A DNA stretch of 64,000 nucleotides from Bdellovibrionales bacterium. GTDB taxonomy: Bacteria; Bdellovibrionota; Bdellovibrionia; Bdellovibrionales; UBA1609. Position 1 is the stretch's first letter; every line of letters starts with the position of its first letter. The stretch is from contig JADJVA010000025.1 of assembly GCA_016716765.1 (NCBI GenBank), positions 744,001 to 808,000 on the forward strand, given 5' to 3'. Of the stretch, positions 60,544-64,000 are shown piece after piece. The translations under genes and the position numbers were made by a program. The notes beneath the pieces are model-generated. The model saw only the letters and a list, made by a program, of their open reading frames with translations. It was not told where the DNA came from and made no database searches.

Positions 60544-61150
60544 AAGATTCAATCTGGGCAAAGGGATGAATTCGATGTTTCTTAGCTAAAATCCAATTCT
60601 CAGAACGGCTCCAGTCATCAATTTGGCGCGACAAAGAGGTGTTCACATGAATTCCATGAGAGCGATGATAGGTTTGATAAATCCGACTTGCTAGAGTATC
60701 CGGAGGATAGAGTAAAACAACTTGCGCGAGTCGATCACTCCAAAGCGAAATGTTCTTCAAGAAAATTTGTGGATCTTGACAAAATTCAAGAACACCCAAA
60801 ATCAGAATAAGATCATAGAATCCATCGCGCTCAGTTGAGGCAAAATCTCCGCATATTGTTTTGACCCGATCATCCGAAGGGATCTGATTTATCATAGAAC
60901 GACTTCGGTCGACGCCTGTGATCCCTTGAGGATTTAGTTTGAGTAGTTCACGAATGTAGTATCCCGAACCACAGCCGATATCCAAAAGATATTTCCCTTC
61001 TAATTTCTTTGGTAGCAAGGAAAGCAAAGACCTTAGTTCAATCTTCTTAATGACTTTCGCCGAGAATGATCCAACATATGCAGACGCAACTTTGTCGAAA
61101 TGAATATCTAAGAGTTCGATCTGAGCACCAATCTCATGTAATTCTTTCAT
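60527..61150 (-). CDS. SAM-dependent class I methyltransferase
   Basis: 207 aa starting at ATG 61150, which overlaps the previous stop as ATGA; a longer start at 61171 is less likely. Motif I YLLDIGCGSGYYIREL, acidic end of strand 2 GITGVDRSRSMI, motif IV-like FYDLILILGVLEFC. Methyltransferase_11/25-like. Overlaps the glycosyltransferase start by 17 nt. Probably modifies the sugar or lipid made by the operon. Confidence 0.82.
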   Translation of the reverse strand: MKELHEIGAQIELLDIHFDKVASAYVGSFSAKVIKKIELRSLLSLLPKKLEGKYLLDIGCGSGYYIRELLKLNPQGITGVDRSRSMINQIPSDDRVKTICGDFASTERDGFYDLILILGVLEFCQDPQIFLKNISLWSDRLAQVVLLYPPDTLASRIYQTYHRSHGIHVNTSLSRQIDDWSRSENWILAKKHRIHPFAQIESYVRNK

Positions 61151-61800
61151 GTTAAATTTGTGACTAAGCATCCGAAAGATAAATTTGGATCGCGGACAAA
61201 CTTTATCGGCAATTCTCTTCTATTGAGGGGTGACAGTGCATCGCTAATCTCTCGTTCTGTCCAATATTTTGGAACATAAAACGAATTCCAAATACCGTAG
61301 GAAAAAAATGTGTAAACCTGATGTAGCATGCGGATAATGGAAAATTTCCGCTCCGAAAAGGAAAACAAGAAATATGTGCTATTTAGCCGAGACGCCAAGT
61401 CTTGAATTTCGCTGAGAGAAAGCCAATCCAATAGACCCAAAGCAATAACGCAGTCGGCCTGAGGCAATGGGCAGGTTGTTACATCTCCCTGAATGAAGCT
61501 GGCAAGGCCCTTCAGGCGTTGTTGGGCTTTTGAGATTGCGGTCGGTGAAACGTCTATTCCAACCCAAGACGTGAAATCCTGGCGGTCGAGACTGGAAAGA
61601 AGAATTCCGCTGCCACATCCCAATTCGAGAAGACTTTTCCCTTTTGCGTGTTGGCTCAAAATTTGAGATGTTAGATCAAGTCGCTTTTTGACTGAGTTCA
61701 AACGAGTTTTCGACAGGCCTCGATTGCAGTAATAGCGTGAAGCCTCCCAATTAAGAATTTTGGCGTTCCAGAATTCAGACTTAAAATTGACCGATCTCAT
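61147..61800 (-). CDS. SAM-dependent class I methyltransferase
   Basis: 217 aa. Motif I SLLELGCGSGILLSSL, strand 2 WVGIDVSPTAISKAQQRL, ASFIQGDVTTCPLPQADCVI, motif IV ALGLLDWLS. After the Rossmann core lies a hydrophobic, aromatic segment (MLHQVYTFFSYGIWNSFYVP) that may contact a lipid or membrane. It lies 16 nt after the deacetylase gene and overlaps the second methyltransferase. The two methyltransferases share little beyond the core motifs. Confidence 0.82.
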   Translation of the reverse strand: MRSVNFKSEFWNAKILNWEASRYYCNRGLSKTRLNSVKKRLDLTSQILSQHAKGKSLLELGCGSGILLSSLDRQDFTSWVGIDVSPTAISKAQQRLKGLASFIQGDVTTCPLPQADCVIALGLLDWLSLSEIQDLASRLNSTYFLFSFSERKFSIIRMLHQVYTFFSYGIWNSFYVPKYWTEREISDALSPLNRRELPIKFVRDPNLSFGCLVTNLT

Positions 61801-61816
61801 GAGTTGCTAATTACCA

Positions 61817-62644
61817 TCAGTTTTCCAGCAGTGACAATAGAAACAAATACTCATGCCGACGGCCGTGGGTGAGGCTATCTCTGGATATTAGGCAGGCGTC
61901 AATTTCTCCCGGGTGAACAATCCAGATATAAGGATGATTTTTTGCCAGCTGAAAGCACATTTCGGTGGATTTTAGGCATAGATTTCGGTAGTCGAGATTA
62001 CAGATAACAGGAGGGAGAGTTTTTAGTCCGTTTCTGTGTAAACACCTTTTCAAAGAGAGCCCCTGATATTGCAGATACGATTTTTTTGAGATATCAATCA
62101 AAGAGTGTCCGGGGGATTGCATTTGAGCTGTTGTTCTTACGGGAATGGCGGTTAGCTTTTCGGCGATAACTAAATCGATGAGGGCCTGGTTCACCATTGG
62201 CAGCTGATGGACGTGTTCATGACTATCGAGGTGATCAGGATTTCGGTGAAATGTTTGTCGAAATCTATTGAGTTGTGCTTGGAGTTCATCCTGTATTGCC
62301 CTCGTGTCTAAGGATCCTCGAAAGGCTCGAAGGGCCAAATCTATCGAGCTCCGAAAGTGACCCTGACGATCGATGAGTCCACTGCGAGGAGACGGTGTCG
62401 TTAAGGGTCTTCCCGCTTTTCCCGTAAGGGTAAAATGAATTCCTATTTTTAGATTCTCAATTTCCAGTTGGTGAGCGTCTCTGCTAAAATCTGAATAGAC
62501 GGTCATGCAGGAAACGGCACTGAGAATTTTACGGGAAGCCAAATTAATAATTGCTGAATTCACAGAAGACGAAAGACCAAAATCGTCTGCGACAATAAAG
62601 GGCCGAGGTACAAGATCAGGAATTAAATTCAATTGAGAATTCAA
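61817..62644 (-). CDS. YdjC/ChbG-family carbohydrate deacetylase
   Basis: 275 aa. Metal-site motifs: VADDFGLSSSVNSAI (Asp21), KIGIHFTLTGKAGRPL (His), DHLDSHEHVHQLP (His), all as in YdjC/ChbG enzymes that remove N-acetyl groups from sugars. The C-terminus has YIWIVHPGEID, also typical (HPGxxD). Cytosolic. Together with the glycosyltransferase, methyltransferases and exporter it points to a modified amino-sugar glycolipid or polysaccharide (inference). Confidence 0.88.
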   Translation of the reverse strand: MNSQLNLIPDLVPRPFIVADDFGLSSSVNSAIINLASRKILSAVSCMTVYSDFSRDAHQLEIENLKIGIHFTLTGKAGRPLTTPSPRSGLIDRQGHFRSSIDLALRAFRGSLDTRAIQDELQAQLNRFRQTFHRNPDHLDSHEHVHQLPMVNQALIDLVIAEKLTAIPVRTTAQMQSPGHSLIDISKKSYLQYQGLSLKRCLHRNGLKTLPPVICNLDYRNLCLKSTEMCFQLAKNHPYIWIVHPGEIDACLISRDSLTHGRRHEYLFLLSLLEN

Positions 62645-62676
62645 TTTTGAGTTTAAGTGAACGTCGAAATTTGATT

Positions 62677-64000
62677 TCAGATTTGACTCAAGCAGGAAGG
62701 TTCCCTTTTTTTCTTGAATTGCGATGTGTAAAGATCAAAATACTTTGCCTCTAAGTTCATTAACTCTGTGTGAGAGCCTATCTCATGAAGCTGGCCATGA
62801 TCAAGGACGGCGATGCGATCGCAGTTTAAAATTGTCGATAAGCGGTGAGCAATAATGACACTCGTGCGGCCACTGATAACTCTTTGGGTCGCGTCTTGAA
62901 TCAGCTTTTCACTGATGGAGTCAATGTTTGCTGTGGCCTCATCGAGAATCAGAATATCAGGGTTGAATGCGAGCACTCGAGCGAAAGCAATGAGCTGTCT
63001 CTCTCCAACGCTCAAATTAATCCCCCTTTCTTCAACATCTGCATCAAGTCCACCCTTGTGCGTTTGGAGTAGTTTCAGACATCCGGCCTCATTTGCAGCA
63101 TTTTCGACCTGTTTGCGAGAGATTCGAGGGTCATTGAGGCAAATATTTCCCGCAATAGTGCCTTTGAATATAAAATTCTCCTGAAGTACGACTCCGACTC
63201 TTCGGCGCCACTCGCGGGGTGAAACAGACCGCAAATCGCGTCCCTCAATGATGATACTTCCACTCGTGTGATCATAGAGGCGCTGCAAAAGAGAAATTAA
63301 GGTGGTCTTACCACTTCCTGTGCGTCCCACGAGGGCCAATGATTCGCCCTGGCGGATGTCCAAATTAATGTCCTTTAGGGCCCATGGGCCGTTCGGGGAA
63401 TAGCGGTGAGAGAGTTCCCGAATTTGAATTTTTCCAGACAAGCGTTCACTGGGCAATGAGTCTCCATCGAGGGGTTCCGGAGGTTCATCCATGAGGGAAA
63501 ATATTCGATCGGCACTTGCCAAGCCATTTTGAAATTGAGTGTATCGTTCGAGAATCGTCTTGAGAGGCTGGAAAAAACTCTGAACCATAAGTAGAAAAGT
63601 TGTGAGTGCACCCAAAGAGAGGCCAAGCTCTTCACGATAGAGTCCGCCAAAAAATAAGGCCGTCGTCATGGCAATAACGTTAAACAATTCGATGATCGGC
63701 CAAAGCAGGGCAAATAAGCGAACGGTCTTTAGATTGAGTTTTTTGAATTCTTCTGAGTAGCGATTGAATTCGCTTTGTCGATCATCAGTTTTGTGGAAAA
63801 GCTGGAGAACCTTAAGTCCGTTGAGACTCTCGGCCGTAAAGGCATTGATTGTAGCCAATTTGCGCTTAGCATCTCTAAACACAAATCTAATTTTCCGGCT
63901 CAGGTGAACGCAAAGGAGTGTTAAGACCGGAGCAACCGCCGTTGTAATCAAAGCGAGCTTCAATGATATGAATGACATAGCGATAAAAATAGCGAGCATT
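62677..64000 (-). CDS. MsbA-type ABC exporter, permease and ATPase fused (N-terminus beyond the right edge)
   Basis: The last 440 or so residues are visible; the frame is open at the edge. The C-terminal half of the six-helix export domain (about 1-165: SFISLKLALITTAVAPVL, ALLWPIIELFNVIAMTTALF) is followed by the nucleotide-binding domain: Walker A ALVGRTGSGKTTLI, Q-loop VVLQENFIFKGTI, signature NLSVGERQLIAFARVL, Walker B DILILDEATANID, H-loop IIAHRLSTI. Half-transporters of this type flip lipids or glycolipids. First visible gene of the glycan operon; 32 nt before the deacetylase gene. Confidence 0.92.
   Translation of the reverse strand, partial: MLAIFIAMSFISLKLALITTAVAPVLTLLCVHLSRKIRFVFRDAKRKLATINAFTAESLNGLKVLQLFHKTDDRQSEFNRYSEEFKKLNLKTVRLFALLWPIIELFNVIAMTTALFFGGLYREELGLSLGALTTFLLMVQSFFQPLKTILERYTQFQNGLASADRIFSLMDEPPEPLDGDSLPSERLSGKIQIRELSHRYSPNGPWALKDINLDIRQGESLALVGRTGSGKTTLISLLQRLYDHTSGSIIIEGRDLRSVSPREWRRRVGVVLQENFIFKGTIAGNICLNDPRISRKQVENAANEAGCLKLLQTHKGGLDADVEERGINLSVGERQLIAFARVLAFNPDILILDEATANIDSISEKLIQDATQRVISGRTSVIIAHRLSTILNCDRIAVLDHGQLHEIGSHTELMNLEAKYFDLYTSQFKKKREPSCLSQI

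Overview
The window (64 kb, roughly 45-48 % G+C by eye) looks like chromosomal DNA of a diderm, predator- or glider-like bacterium of the Bdellovibrionota/Myxococcota type. The reasons are: many lipoproteins and small outer-membrane beta-barrels; a PEGA-domain Ser/Thr kinase; GYF_2-type domains fused to TPR or PilZ; a deltaproteobacterial-style MCE protein; AddAB; and a gene cluster resembling the Myxococcus Glt/Agl gliding machinery (TPR proteins, an FHA protein with an AgmX/PglI C-terminal domain, an OMP). GTG and TTG starts are frequent. I see no rRNA, tRNA, CRISPR array or transposase gene.

1-9.3 kb: a cut-off membrane protein, hflX, an envelope protein/OMP pair, a long-chain acyl-CoA synthetase, a PEGA Ser/Thr kinase, coaE and a small envelope protein. 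9.3-17.1 kb: an envelope block with three paralogous PorV/UPF0164-like barrel proteins, two cysteine-rich lipoproteins next to two of them, a DoxX-like membrane protein, a glycine-zipper lipoprotein and an exported protein with a phosphoribosyltransferase-like loop. 17.1-23.0 kb: addB-addA. 23.0-27.1 kb: an accessory-looking stretch with a Fic protein that has a long winged-helix N-terminal region and a direct repeat in its promoter region, an exported subtilisin-like protease and an A+T-rich gene for an exported methyltransferase-fold protein.

27.2-31.0 kb: a lipoprotein/lysophospholipase-like pair, a small OMP and nadB. 31.2-41.0 kb: one tightly packed plus-strand run, namely a sensor kinase lacking its phospho-histidine, a response-regulator-like protein with a degenerate GGDEF, alr, mlaE, mlaF, a long mlaD-like gene whose C-terminus looks like an outer-membrane barrel, and purH. 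41.0-46.2 kb: a GYF_2-TPR protein, a lipoprotein, a YhaM-like exonuclease, an RsmI-like methylase, a striking 184-bp palindrome (two 63-nt arms around a structured loop) and a HAD protein.

46.4-57.5 kb: a GYF_2-PilZ protein followed by the Glt-like cluster. Its last two genes are each interrupted (a frameshift near 54.55 kb and an in-frame TAA at 57,116), which means either real decay or sequence errors. 57.8-59.4 kb: an EVE-domain protein and a TolB-like propeller protein. 59.5-64.0 kb: a minus-strand surface-glycan or glycolipid operon (exporter ABC protein cut by the edge, YdjC-type deacetylase, two methyltransferases, a MurG/MJ1255-like glycosyltransferase) ending in a hairpin terminator.
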